Below are positions 35,208 through 46,966 of a stretch of 64,000 nucleotides of DNA, in pieces. The notes below the pieces were generated by a model. The model was not told the DNA's origin, did no database searches, and saw only the letters and a list, made by a program, of their open reading frames with translations. Source of the DNA: Pleurotus ostreatus/Saccharomyces cerevisiae fusant (Eukaryota > Opisthokonta); assembly GCA_024196135.1 (NCBI GenBank), contig JAMQCK010000039.1, positions 80,042 through 144,041 of the forward strand, written 5' to 3'. The position numbers were made by a program, and so were the translations under genes. Position 1 is the first letter of the stretch. Each line of letters begins with the position of its first letter.

Positions 35208-38052
35208 ATGGGCGCAGCCACGACGGTTCAAGAGAAGGGGGATATTGAGAAGGAGGGGGGCGCGGACGAGATGCAGAAGACTAAGGAGGGGGACGTGCAA
35301 GAGACACCGGTACCCGCGAAAGAAACCCTCCCCGTCCTCCTCGACATCGAGCATATGCCCGTGGCGAACGATCCGCGGCAGTGGTCGACGGCAAGGAAGG
35401 TACGTTCGCGCGATACTCCCCCTCCGGTGTACGACCTTGGCGTTGCCCCATACATGGCTAACGATCCCCCCACAGAACTTCTCCCTCTTCCTCATCTCAT
35501 CCGGCGCCATGATCGCAGGACTGGCGGCCAACATTCAGAATCGTAAGTCTACTACCAGCTTCCTCCCTCCCCCTCTCTTCCCCTTCACCCTCACGCATAT
35601 ACCCGCTCCCTTTGCCCCCCTTACCTCACCCCACTCCCTACTTCCCTCCCTATCTTTTCCGTTTTTAATACTCGCAACCATATATGCATACACCCTCGTA
35701 CTCATCCACCCCCCTAGCCGCCGTCGCCGAAATGGAGCGCTCCCTCCCCGCCACCTCCGGCGAGATCTCGCTCTCCATCTCCCTCTTCATCCTCATCCAG
35801 GGCTTCGCGCCGATCATGTGGTCCTCGATCTCGGAGGTCAAGGGGCGGAAGGTGGTGTACATCGTGTCGATTGCGATTTTCACGGTGGGGTCGATTATTG
35901 TGAGTGTCTGCTACGCGGGTTTTCGGCTGTTGTGGGCGTGGACAGTGGTGGGCGTGGACAGTGGTGGGCGCAGAGCTCGGAGCCAGAACGCTTACGCTTG
36001 TTACAGGTCGCCATCTCGAATAGCATCGGGCTGGTTATTGGGTTCAGGTGTATGCAGGCGGTCGGGTAAGTGTCGAATGGGCTTCTGTTGGCCGAAGACG
36101 CTGATTCAAGCGCATATATGCAGCTCGAGCGCAGTAATCGCCATCGGCGCCGCCACCCTTGCAGACATCTTCGAGCCTGCCGAGCGCGGGACCAAGGTTC
36201 GTACTTGTCTCCTCTCCCGCCTTCCCTGAATAACTCGCATCACGCTCAACTCACCCCTTCCAGATGGGCGTCTACTACATGGCCCCCCTCCTCGGCCCCT
36301 CCGTCGCCTCCGTCCTCGGCGGCGTCCTCACCTCCGGCTTCAACTGGCGCGGCCCCTTCTGGTTCCTCGCCATCGTCTCCGGGTGCAGCCTCCTCGGCTT
36401 CATAGTCTTCTTCAAGGACACATTCCGAAAGGAGCGCAGCCTGACGTATCAGAACATACTGCGGTCGAGGCTGAGGGAGGCGGCGAAGGCGAAGAGGAGG
36501 GGTCAAGGGAGGGATAAAGCGCACGGCAAGTCGGATAAGGCGCACGGCAAGTCGGGTAAGGCGCACGGCAAGGGAGAGAAAGGAAAGCAGCGGGGTGATG
36601 TCGGATGGGAAGATGCTGAGGGAGAGGACGCGGACGCTGATATTACGGCCGCGCCGACACCCGCTATCCCCGCTACGCCTGCGGAGGTGGATTTGGAGAA
36701 GGGCACAACGACGCGCGACGTGGCCGTCATCGCGGACGGCGATGCTGTTGTGGCTGCAGCGCTGCCGGACGTGAAGGTGACGCTGCGCGACGTGAACCCG
36801 TTCCCGGGCGTCATCTCGATCCTGCGGAGGCCGAACAATGTAGTCATGCTGTTCTCGTCAGGTGAGTGGGTTATGTTCTTTTCTGTCGGTTTGCTCGACA
36901 GGGATCCCTTTGGCTGTCTTCCTACCAGCCTACTATGAAGACACAATACTAACCTTGATCCCCTAGGACTCCTCTTCTCCTACAGCTTCATCGTCCCTTA
37001 CACCTCCTCGCGCACACTGAGCAAGTACTACGGCTATACACCCCTCGAAATCGGCTTCGTGCTGCTCTCCTTCGGCGTCGGCTCGCTCACGGGAAGCTTG
37101 CTAGGCGGGCGGTGGTCCGACATGATCCTGCGACGTCTGAGGGCGAGGAATGGCGGGAAGTTCTATCCCGAGGTGAGTGGTGTCTCGATTGCCAGTGGAC
37201 AATTCTGTCGAGCTGAAGCATATACAACGATCCTAACGCGACAACCCACAGATGCGCTTGCAAAGCACCGTCCCAGGTTTGATCTCCTTCCCCATCTTCG
37301 TCCTCGGCTTCGCCTGGATTACGGAGGAGCACGTCCATATATCGGGCATGTGCGTTATGCTATTCATGACGGGGTTGACTCAGCTGTGCGTTTCGCTCGT
37401 CACTCTACGAAACCTCTTCGCCTTCCTTGTGCTGACACACTCTCCCAGATTCGTCTACGCCAGCACCCTCAGCTACGTCGTCGACGCCAACGTCGGCCGT
37501 TCCTCATATGCAGTGGCGCTCAATAGCGCCTTTCGAGGTATATCTGCATTCGTGGCTACCGAGATCGCGGTCCCGCTTCAGGTCAGCTTTTCATGACTTT
37601 TCTTCTCTTAACCCACCACGCATATATCTATGACTTCGTCCCCTACCACTATCCTACCTACTCTTACCCTTCCCTCCTTCTCACTCACCACTCCTCACCA
37701 CTCCTCACCACTCCTCACCCCTCCCTGACCCTTCCTTACCCCTCCCCCGGTGGCATGCTGACACTAGCTCCTGCGGGATACCCGATAGGATGGCCTTGGC
37801 GACGGATGGCTCTACACCCTCTGGGCCGCGCTCATGGCGTGCTCGAGCGCGATGGTCGTGCTCATTATATACAAGGGCGCGGCGTGGCGGGCGGCGTCGG
37901 AGGCGAGCGAGCAAAGGCGCGCGGCGAGAGATGCGGCGAAGTATGGGGAGACGACGCCTGCGCCGACAGCACCAGCGACGCCAGCAGCGACAAGGCCGGC
38001 ATCGCCAGTGGGGGCAAAGCCGGCGTCGCCAGAAGGAACACCGTCAAGGTGA
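35208..38052 (+). CDS. MFS drug:H+ antiporter (DHA1-like)
   Basis: Plasma-membrane major facilitator of the fungal drug:H+ antiporter type. A cytosolic N-terminus (MGAATTVQEKGDIEKEGG) precedes membrane segments such as FLISSGAMIAGLAANIQ, FILIQGFAPIMWSSISEV, VYIVSIAIFTVGSII, NSIGLVIGFRCMQAVG, IGAATLADIFEPAERGTKMG, APLLGPSVASVLGGVL, FWFLAIVSGCSLLGFIVFF. The second half includes YSFIVPYTSSRTLSKYYG, GRRRSD-like GGRWSDMIL, and TLSYVVDANVGRSSYAVALN. The central loop has an unusual Lys/His/Gly repeat (KAHGKS three times) and an acidic stretch. The C-terminus is Ala/Pro-rich. Introns are short except one before the last exon. The substrate cannot be told. Confidence 0.9.
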
Positions 38053-38559
38053 TGACGTTAACAGCAACGCAAGTAAAATACAACCCCCCGGCTGCGGGGC
38101 TTCTCAACCATCTAGAGGGATATAGGTAGAGGTATGTATATAATAGAAGAATCTCATGCATCAAGGACGCAAGCGCGAGAGTTGGGGAGTGTGGGCGTAC
38201 CCGCTCTGGTAGGCGAGTTGGCTAGCCGGTACGTGGTCGATTTCCTGCTTGCTCCTAACCGTCGTGTTGTCGCCAACATGGCCAAAAAGGACGAGTGCTT
38301 GCCTGATGCTCCTGAGCGCGATCTTCCGGTAGACAACATACACTCTAGCGAATCGGATTGGCTTGCAAGCCTTTCACCACTCACTGAGGCGCTGCTTGAG
38401 CATCCCATGCTTGCGACGATGCGTGTGCGCCGTTCTACTTGCCCATGGTCTTAATCTTGTTACCTTGGCAGGCTGATACCGCGCAGGATCCTGTCCAACT
38501 CGCGTCCAGCAACTTATGGCCACAGATTTAATCGCAGCCAACTTCTCAGCGGGTCCTAG

Positions 38560-38910
38560 AGTGGCTTCAGACGACCCTCCGCTATCGTCACGCTTCCTCT
38601 TCAATTGCGGGAACGTAAGGATACTTCTGCATCTTTCCCTGCGATGCCCCAGTCTCAAGCTGACGATTGGTCGGATGCTTCGGCCTACCTGTTGTCCTGC
38701 TCATCGTCGGCTACGGAGACTGAGCAATCCTTTCCTGGCAACTCATCTTCTACTTTCGGACCGCCCCTCATGTCGCGTACCCGTCGCTGCGTTTATCATC
38801 GCCACCAGCGAGGAGCTCTACAGCGTCATGTCGAGCGCTTTGGGGGAACTGTGCCGACCGATACCGAAGATCTTCCGCTGCTCAGTCGTAGCTCGCGCTG
38901 ATACTCTGAC
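38560..38910 (+). pseudogene. Relic of the 26-30 kb unknown gene family
   Basis: Plus-strand frames contain VPVAAFIIATSEELYSVM, closely similar to VPVALICVAAQDEIYSVM of the large unknown gene on the other strand. Upstream at about 38200-38280 is YVVDFLLAPNRRVV, which can be laid beside FVADVLAQSNPVL. The intervening frames are broken by stops and frame changes and no complete exon set can be built, so I treat it as a decayed copy. The rest of 38053-39058 shows no other feature. Confidence 0.45.
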
Positions 38911-39058
38911 GGTCTCGCGACGTTATCGTACATACGCGCATGCCACTACAAGGGCACAGAGGAGCCTTGAGATTCGAAGGCTTCCAGAGGCATCCCTTGC
39001 CCCCTTCCCCCCTTCCAGGAGGGCAAAGCAGAAAAAAACAAAATACTTCATCATTCAT

Positions 39059-39148
39059 CGACACCAGCAGGATTCGAACCTGCGCCCTCAGAGAGGAAGA
39101 GATTGAGAGCATTCGAATCTCTCGCGTTAACCACTCCGCCATAGTGCC
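39059..39148 (-). tRNA. tRNA-Ser(CGA) with 8-nt intron
   Basis: Acceptor GGCACTA pairs with TGGTGTC (two G-U pairs). The D region is GGCGGAGTGGTTAACGC, the anticodon arm AGAGA-TTCGAAA-TCTCT encloses anticodon CGA, and a long variable arm is typical of serine. The T arm is GCAGG-TTCGAAT-CCTGC. An 8-nt intron (TGCTCTCA) sits one base 3' of the anticodon. Confidence 0.93.
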
Positions 39149-39413
39149 TTGAATGATTGGCGTCTTGTATATGTGTTGTTACGCGTACGCATGCCGTCAC
39201 TCACGATGGACACGTTTTCCCCTGCAACAACACATTCAAAGATGCTAGAACCCATGTCTGTACTTGACTCCGATAAAGAGACTAGATCCGGTGCCATCGA
39301 CGAATCTGACTACCGCTCCCAAGCAGTCCTCTTCGGTGCCATCCACTCACTCGGACTATCCGCGCGTTACGCTTTTCCGCTGCTGAATTGTACGTTCAGC
39401 ATATAACAGTACC

Positions 39414-41657
39414 TTACAACTCGTCCTTTACATTGCCCTCGTCGACCGGCAAGCAGAGCGCCGGCGTCGTCGCCGTGTACTGGTACTGGCACTTCTCCAG
39501 CTCGGAGACGCTCGTGATGGCGTTGTCGGTGCCGCAGGTGAGGAGGACCTGCGGGACGCGTTAGTGGCGGCGCGAGGGACGGCAACCTGGCGATGCACAA
39601 GAGACTCGCGCATAACGTCGAGCATGGACCGAAGGAAGGCCACTCACCGACACTGTCCGCTCCGGCCCATTCCAGCAGCGCGCGCCCTTCGTGTAAAGCT
39701 GCTTCGAGTAGTACTCGGGCGTGCCCTTCTCCGCGTTGGTGTTCCAGGAGCCCCATTTGCTGTAGTACTCCGTCAGTCACTGGCATCACTCAGACTGAGA
39801 TTGTCGTGCTCACCCCAAGCTGAAGTTCGACCCGCCCTTGAGCGGCTTCTGCTTCGCCTCCTTGAAGAAGCATAGCTCGTACTTATAGCTACAAAAAATC
39901 CAGTCAGCAACGTCGCACACGATTTTGCCCTTGTGCGAATAGCGACGAGGGGAAATCAAGGAATTTAACACTCACTCGCCCATCTCCCTCTCCACGCATA
40001 AATCCTGCAACTTCTTCCACTCGCCCTCCGTCCCATAGCCCGCCGGGTCGCTCAGCTTCGCTAGCTGCTCGTCCGCGTCCTTTTTGTCCTTCTCCACCTT
40101 AGAAAGCGCCTTCTCGGCGGACTGGAGAGCCTGCCGGGACTTGGAGGTGTCTGGCGGGTCAGTCAAAATCGACGGCGACCTAACTGCAAGTGGGTAACTC
40201 ACCAGTACCACTGGGCAAGTCCTTCTGGGGCTTGATAATCCCAAACGTCTGCAGCAGCACAACAAAAGCATCCTTGAAGTCCTCGTACGCGGGAATGACC
40301 GAGTCTGGCAGGTAGGCCGCGAGGTCGAAGACTGAAGACGCGTCAGCCCAAAAGTGCCACAAACTCCACGCATGGAGAATTCCACTCACTCATCGACCCA
40401 TCCGACGTCGCCGTCCCATCCTCCGACTCCAACAACAACTCCACATAGTCCATCTTCAACAACTCGTCCAAATCCTGCTCCAACTCCTCCAGCGTCCACT
40501 CGTCCTCTGGGACCTTCTCCTCCTTCTTCGCCTTCTCCTTCTTGTCTTTCCCACCCGCGTCCTTCCCACCCGTCTCTTCCTCCTTCGCCGCCGCATCCGC
40601 CTCCACGCCCACATGCGGCAGCCCCGCGTGCTCCTCCCACGCGCGCACGGCAGCGAGCACGGCCATGTCCTGGTAGTTCGGGTTGTAACCTGAACGGAGC
40701 GTGTCGAGGATCTCGCCGAGCTGCTTCTCGGCCGCGGCGCGCTTTTTGTACTCGCGCTGGAGGGACTTGAGCGCGGAGGCGTGCTCGAGGAGGGTTTGGA
40801 AGACGGCTGGGGAAGGAAAGTGAATCGGTGTACGCAGGGAATGATGTGGGCTACGTACGCGACTGCTTCTTGCGCTCGAGGGCGGCGGCGGAGATGGATT
40901 CTGCGCGGTCCGCGATGTCTGCAGGTAGATGAGTATCAGAGGAAGATCACAGAGAGGTCAGGACGCATACCTCGCAAGCGCTCGACCTCCTTCTCGCGTA
41001 CAGCGATCTCATCTGCGAGGTTCTGCACAAGGCTTTCCAAACGCTTCTTCTCCTTCTGCGCGTAGGCGATGTAAGAAGAGCGTATCTTTGCGCCCTGTAT
41101 CAGAATGTTAGCATACCACGAAGTACTTAAACATGGGGTCAGACGTACAGTCTTCTGTATCTTGAGCTCCTGAGCGCGCTTCTGGCGGTACGCCTCGCCT
41201 ACTTCTTTGCAGGTGTTCGGACACACGCCGGGCGCTTCGTCGCTACCGTCACAGCATTCAGCCTCTATAAAGTGTGAGTAGATGAGGGGAGTCGTGAGGG
41301 GGAAACGTACCGCAAATGCCATCGTTCACCCGTGAGCTGGGGATGGTAGAGCCTATATGCCCTTCATTTCTACAGTAGAACGTGCTATTCGGGCAAGCCG
41401 AGGTTCCTACGCACGATGAGTTCTCCGTGTCTAAGGAGGATACACTACACACCTGGCTCATCGCTACCGTCCGGACAGTCGCAAGAGTCATCATTTACAA
41501 AGTCCCAGGGGATCTCCTTCGAGCCATCCAAACATTTCCACTTCCCCGACGCCTGGGGGGAGTACTTCGATAACAGAGCGGGAGGTACACCCAGCGTCTT
41601 CTCGTACGCTGCGAGCGCTGGGCTCAAGATGGGGAGAAGGAGGAGCGCGGCGCGCAT
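39414..41657 (-). CDS. GTB1: Glucosidase II beta subunit, ER-retained
   Basis: Non-catalytic beta subunit of ER glucosidase II, which trims glucose from N-glycans in the calnexin cycle. It starts with a signal peptide ([20 protein letters not shown]). Two LDL-receptor class A-like Cys repeats follow ([15 protein letters not shown] and a second around [11 protein letters not shown]), then a coiled coil ([20 protein letters not shown]), an acidic/Lys stretch (about 40.4-40.65 kb), and a C-terminal mannose-6-phosphate-receptor homology domain ([26 protein letters not shown]). The C-terminus is GNVKDEL, an ER-retrieval signal. About nine exons. An in-frame ATG 33 nt upstream exists; the chosen start gives the cleaner signal peptide. 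Confidence 0.95.
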
Positions 41658-41829
41658 GACGGCGGCAAACAAGGTCGCAACGCGGGGCACCGTGGACGTG
41701 TCGCCGCCAAGCTCGGTGCGCCTGCCCGAACGACCCGGACACGTGCGGTAACGCGTAATGTCACACCGTGACTAAATTATCAGAGCCCGCCGTCGAGCAG
41801 GTCCTCTCTCCAGCGACGACCAAGGCCAA
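41658..41829. promoter_or_regulatory. Short divergent promoter of GTB1 and RPS25
   Basis: Only 172 bp separate two divergent ATGs, so the core promoters must overlap or abut. No TATA box is evident. Confidence 0.5.
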
Positions 41830-42350
41830 ATGGTGAGCCCCGTCCCTATGCCCCGACGCCGGACACATCCCCCAGCACCCCACTGCTGCTGTCGAGCAGC
41901 AGGAGCTCGCGAGACCGCTCTGTTGCGCTGGATCGCGTCGGCTTCCCCCAGATGACAGACCCGCCCGATTGCTCACACCCGCCCCCAGGCGAAAGCAAAA
42001 GCCACTCAGGCCGCCTCCAGTGGCGGCAAAGCTGCCAAGAAGAAGAAGTGGTCTAAGGGCAAGGTCAAGGACAAGGCCCAGCACGCCGTCGCCGTCGACA
42101 AGCCGCTGTTCGACCGCATCATCAAGGAAGTCCCGACCTTCCGCTTCATCAGCCAGAGCATCCTCATCGAGCGGTTGAAGATCAACGGCAGCCTGGCCCG
42201 CGTCGCCATCCGTCACCTCGAGAAGGAGGGGCAGATCAAGCGGATCGTGCACCACAGCCAGCAGCTCATCTACAGTGAGTCGCTTGCAATTTTCCATCGC
42301 GCGATGGGCGCTGATCTTCATCCACAGCTCGCGCAACAGCATCAGATTAG
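41830..42350 (+). CDS. RPS25: Ribosomal protein eS25
   Basis: Small-subunit ribosomal protein. Exon 1 is the ATG alone (41830-41832). A 156-nt intron (donor GTGAGC, acceptor CCCCCAG) leads to exon 2 at 41989 encoding [73 protein letters not shown] and HHSQQLIY. A third short exon completes TRATASD. Length of about 105 aa and the whole order match eS25. Long first introns just after the start codon are common in ribosomal-protein genes. Confidence 0.95.
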
Positions 42351-42758
42351 AGAGCCGCCTTTCCTTCCGCTATGCTTCTGTATGCACCATATGTATCATT
42401 GCACGCACCCACAAAATTATGCTCTGCCCCAACCCACGTCCCAATGTGTGAACATTCGCATTCCCAAGTCCATAAGTACTGCAACACGCGATGGGCCATG
42501 TCCACCGATGACTATGTCCCAGCTGTGAGTCGCTCAGGCCGCGGAACCCTTGGTCGCGGGCAAGAGTGCGTGTAGCCTTGTACGAAGGACGTACTTCCTG
42601 GGCTGGGCTGCACTCCAGCTACGTCCATTGCGATACAACTTCTCATTATGTTGTCTATCGATACCGTTATATCTACATCTGAGCCGCCGGGATAGCACTG
42701 CGACTGTAGGTTGTACAAGGCCCTCTAACTTTTGCTCGACCATCCCCCAATCCTCCCC
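42351..42758. other. Convergent intergenic stretch
   Basis: 408 bp between the RPS25 stop and the 3' end of the FGGY kinase. No gene or repeat seen. Confidence 0.5.
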
Positions 42759-44714
42759 TCACTCCTTGTCCGCCTCCGCCATCTCCTTCCTCCACCGCCT
42801 CTGAATCTCAATCTGCTCCCTAAAGATCTTATACTTCGCCTCCAGCAGCCGCTTCTCCTTCGCCGTCGCACTCGGCGCCACGCTCTCTCCCTGCGGCGTC
42901 ATCTCCACCATCACGTCCCACAGCACCTGCGTCTGCGCCTGCGTGCCCAGGCCCCTCCCCGCCGCCTCCGCCGCGAAGCGCCCGAGCATCGCCGCGCCGA
43001 GCACGACCGCGTTGCCGCTCTCCTTGGGGAGCACGACGGGCGTGCCGCAGGTGTTGGCGAAGAGCTGCATCATGGGCCGGTTCTTGGCCTGCCCGCCGGA
43101 CATGAAGATGGAGGTGATGGTGTGCCCGCGCTCGTTCATCTGGTCGACGATGTGTCGGGTTTGGAGCGCGATGGCCTCCATGGTGAGGTAGTATTTGCGC
43201 GCGAGGTCGTGCAGGCCGGCGTCCTGGGGTGGAGTGGTTAGCAAAGTGCCATAGAGAGAGAGGCAATTTCACGTACCAAAGTCAAACCGACGATCGCGCC
43301 GCGCATTCGCGGGTCAGCGAGGGGCGAGCGGTTGCCGTGCAAGTCAGGGTAGAAGTGAATGTCCTTCGTCAGTTCGGTAGCGTTGGCGACACCGTGCTCC
43401 TTAACGAGCTCGTCGAGGATATCCTGAAGGACGACATGGATGTTCTTGCCCTCCTGCTTAGCACGTTCTTGCAATCTCGGGTACGCGGCGTGAGTCGTGA
43501 TCATGAAGTCGATAAGCTGACCAGTCGAGGACTGGCCTCCCTCGTTCATCCACCAGCCCTGGAAGACAACATCCTGCGCATGGGTCAGCACGATGCGGCG
43601 AACTTCGAGGAGAGGAGGCGCGCACCTTGTACGGACCCCATACACCAGGTACGAAAACCCCACGGGGTTCTGGGCTCTGCACAATGTGGCACGTACTCGT
43701 ACCCGCGCACGCCGCCAGCCTATGGCGAGACTCGTCCAGAGTCGGCACCACATCCGACAGCTTTCCGTTCTCCACATATCTCGCCGCAACCGTGCCCATC
43801 CATCCCGCATACCTGCCGAAACCGGGTTAGCCTGCACCCTCCGCATTCGAACCGAAGTCCCCCTCACGCATCGATGAGACTGCTGCCGACTGCCGTGCCC
43901 TCGAGCAGGCCGAGCTCCTGCGCCGCCTTCTTGCTGAGCCCGTTCCCGACGGGCACGCCGGCGGTGAGGACGTGCCGGTCCTTCGCGCCGATCTGCCTGA
44001 AGTCGTTGTCGACGAGCTCGCCGACGCCGATCTTGCGCATGAAGTCCGGCTGCCAGCCCTCGCCGGGGACGAAGGAGTACTTGCAGGTGACGGAGCACGT
44101 CGAGCGCGTGCTGTCGCCCGTCGCGCGGTAGGTGAGGAAGTCGGGGAGGTCGAAGAACTGGCAGCACGACCAGAGCTCGGGCTTCATGTGCCGCTTGAGC
44201 CAGAGCGTCTTGGGCATCTCCATCTCGAGCTGGAGGGGAGGGAATGAGTTCGGTGGAAGGGGATGAGGGGATCACCACTCACACTCATCGTGCCCCCGAC
44301 ATAGTCAAGGACCTTGCTCCCGGTGCTGTTGATGAGATCCGCCTCCGCCTCAGCACGATGGTCCGCCCACAGGATCACATTCCGGTCGCCGATCTGCCCC
44401 AGCTGCTCCCCCTTCGTCACCACCACCGGGTCCCCGTTCGCGTCGGTCACCGCCAGCGAGCACGTCGCGTCGAACGACAGGCCCTTCACGGCCTCAGGCG
44501 CGACCTTCGCCTCCTTCAAGCAGGTCTTGATCGCCGTCGAGATCGACTCCCAGATGTTGTTCGTCGACTGCTCAAAGATGCGGTGATCGTTCGGATCGCG
44601 GAACGTCTTGGTGTCGACGGTATGCGAGGCGACGAACGTGCCGTCGCGCTTGACGAGCCCCGCGCGCGCAGAGCCCGTCCCAACGTCGACGCCGATGAAG
44701 TAGCTCTCGGACAT
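42759..44714 (-). CDS. FGGY-family carbohydrate kinase
   Basis: ATP-dependent sugar kinase, most like the ribulokinase-type FGGY proteins (yeast YDR109C, human FGGY). The N-terminal ATPase domain begins MSESYFIGVDVGTGSARAGL (phosphate-1 motif) and contains IGDRNVILWADHRAEAEAD and LSFDATCSLAV. The middle has LWLKRHMKPELW and PGEGWQPDFMRKIGVGE, followed by AYAGWMGTVAARY and WWMNEGGQSSTGQLIDF. The C-terminal domain has SIFMSGGQAKNRPMMQLFA and ESGNAVVLGAAMLGRFA. It ends in a charged helix. Four to five exons with short introns. Length of about 590 aa fits the family. Substrate inferred only from family resemblance. Confidence 0.9.
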
Positions 44715-45396
44715 GGTATTCGTGGTGAGAGTGCAAGAAAAAGAAAAGAGAGGGGGAGATGATGTCAATCAGTTCTCTTCCCCGGCTTTTTCCCCATAAT
44801 TTCACCCCGCCTCCCCCTGGGGCGTAGGTAGGCCCGCTCTGCAGCAACTATGAAGCGTCGATTAGTCGGCGATTCATCCAGATAGCACACAGACCAAAGT
44901 ACTTACAGACCGCGGCCCCGCACCGCGGTCGGAACTCGAGCGATCGCGGGCGAGAACAAGCCATTGCGATTGCGATTCTTCCAACGTGGGTTGCATTCTA
45001 ATACAGCACTACAAAAGTGATCCAAAGAACATGCAGGCGCGTGCGTTACAGAAGACTGTATGAGGAGGAAGGCGATGTTACTTAGACGACAAAAGGACCG
45101 GGGGCGTATACAGCGAAGATGGGAACCAGAAGAATAAGATATGTATGCCATGCCATGCATCAAGCCGGCGGCGGAGACGCGGTTGCGAACGTGTACGTAG
45201 CCAATACATCGCGCTGGCGAACGCGCGCGAAGTACGTAGCGAGCGAGAACATAAGGATGCGGATAAGATAGTGGGTGGTACCTGCGGCAAAGCGAAACCG
45301 AGCCGGGTATAGGTCGTGAGCGATGCGGACGGGCCAAAGGAGCGTCAGGTCGTAAAACATGTCGTGAACTGCAGTGCGACGGAAGCGAAGCAGCGA
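44715..45396. other. Intergenic stretch
   Basis: About 0.68 kb with the kinase promoter and the cyclin 3' flank. No gene or repeat supported. Confidence 0.5.
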
Positions 45397-46966
45397 TCAT
45401 GGGCTCGCCATTTGCGAGTCGTCGCCGTGCCGCATGCGAGGCGGGGTGCTGCCGCCGAAGAACTTGCGAACATCCGGCGTACGCCCGCCGTCGCTGTCCT
45501 CGACTATATCCATCTCGCGTATGGCGTCTCCATCCATGATCTCGTCAGCCTCATCAGCATCCTCACTGGTCGTGCTGGTGCTGTAGAGGCTGCTGGAGTC
45601 ATCGGAGACGCTACCTGCACTGGAGTGCGCAGGCCGTATCGTGGGCTCGTCGTCCGTCGTTGAACCGCCGTCCGTCTCGGTCTCGGTTTCCGTCTCCGTT
45701 TCGGTGTCGTCTCCACTGCTGTACCTTGGCTGGAAAGCAGCAGACACGGAAGATGGTGCCTGCTCGTGGTTTGCATGTGGTGTTGCGCTGGCGGGGTGCG
45801 TCGGGATCTGCCCGCCATACGCATCCACAGCGCCCATCGCAGGAGTCGGAGCAGCAGAGCCAGTCTGGGACGAGGACGGGATCGAGGACAGAGGAACGAT
45901 GGTATGTGGCAACGGCGACGATGAGTGTTTGTGCGAGAAGAGAATGAGCTGCTCTGCATATCTCTGCATCTCATCTTGGTGGATGACAAGAGAGAAGTTG
46001 TTGAGCAGCAGGAATTGCAACTCCAGCTGGTTCAACTCGGTGAGAGGAAGGCCGCCAACCTAAGCGCTCGATTGGTCAAGGCGGAATTAGCGCAGGGAGC
46101 AGCAGACGCACCTTCGCATATCGCGAATTAGTGTAGAACACGTCGCTGAAGAACTTGCTGGCGACCGTCACGCCAGCGATAACCAGCCGGTGGATATTGT
46201 ACGAGTCGATCACGAAGGTGCGCCCGGTCGCCTCGAGGCTCAGCTTCGACATGCGGTCGAAGTAGACCAGGAGCGATAAGAACACCTCGTTCGTCGTGGG
46301 GCAGTATTTGAGTATGCGCACGAGGTACGCCTCGAGCGATATAGTGGGGATGTTTCGGGCATGGAAAGTGAGGGTGCTAGAGGGCGTGGACAGCGCGGCG
46401 CGCGACGCGGTCGTCAGCGTATTCCAGACAGGCGCGCGATGATGATCGGCAGCATGGTGCGAGGCGTCCAGCCCCGACGCGCCAAGCTCGTCATTCGCGG
46501 ATGCGATGTTGGTAAGCAGCTGGGCGAGGAGGCTGAGAAGCTCGGCCGACGGCAGTGAGTGGATGTCTACACGGGGCGCTGACTGTTGCATCGGTTGGGC
46601 GGGCTCTGCCTCCGTTTCCGAGTCCTCCTGCTCCTGCTCCTCCGGGGACGGCGCGCGGGGCACACGCGGCGGCGGCGAGGACTGGCGATGCGGGAGTGGG
46701 GGCTGGGAGGTGGACTGTGATGACGATGTCGAGGGGAGGGGCGCTGTGTGCTGCCGCTGAAGCGCGGGAAGCGGGTGGCGGGAGGTGCCGGCGCGGGACG
46801 TCGAGGGCGTGGACGAGGATGCGGCAGAGGAGGATGAGGGGATGGCAGACCCGCCGCCGGAGCTGGAACCCGCGGATTTGCGCGACTGACTCCGCGTGCG
46901 CGACGATGAGGGGCCCGACGCTCGATGCGGGACATCGGATGCGAACGGGTGAACGAGCGCGAGCAT
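45397..46966 (-). CDS. Pho80-like (PCL) cyclin
   Basis: A cyclin of the Pho80/PREG type that partners a Pho85-class CDK, typically in phosphate or nutrient signalling. The N-terminal 120 residues are Ser/Pro-rich and disordered. The cyclin box starts around IPTISLEAYLVRILKYCP and includes VFLSLLVYFDRMSKLSLE, YNIHRLVIAGVTVASKFFSD, and, across one short intron (donor after RYAK), VGGLPLTELNQLELQFLLLN and IHQDEMQRYAEQL. This matches PF08613 in order and spacing. The C-terminal tail is long and disordered and contains a Thr-Glu repeat (TETETETETE) from a hexanucleotide microsatellite. Confidence 0.88.
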
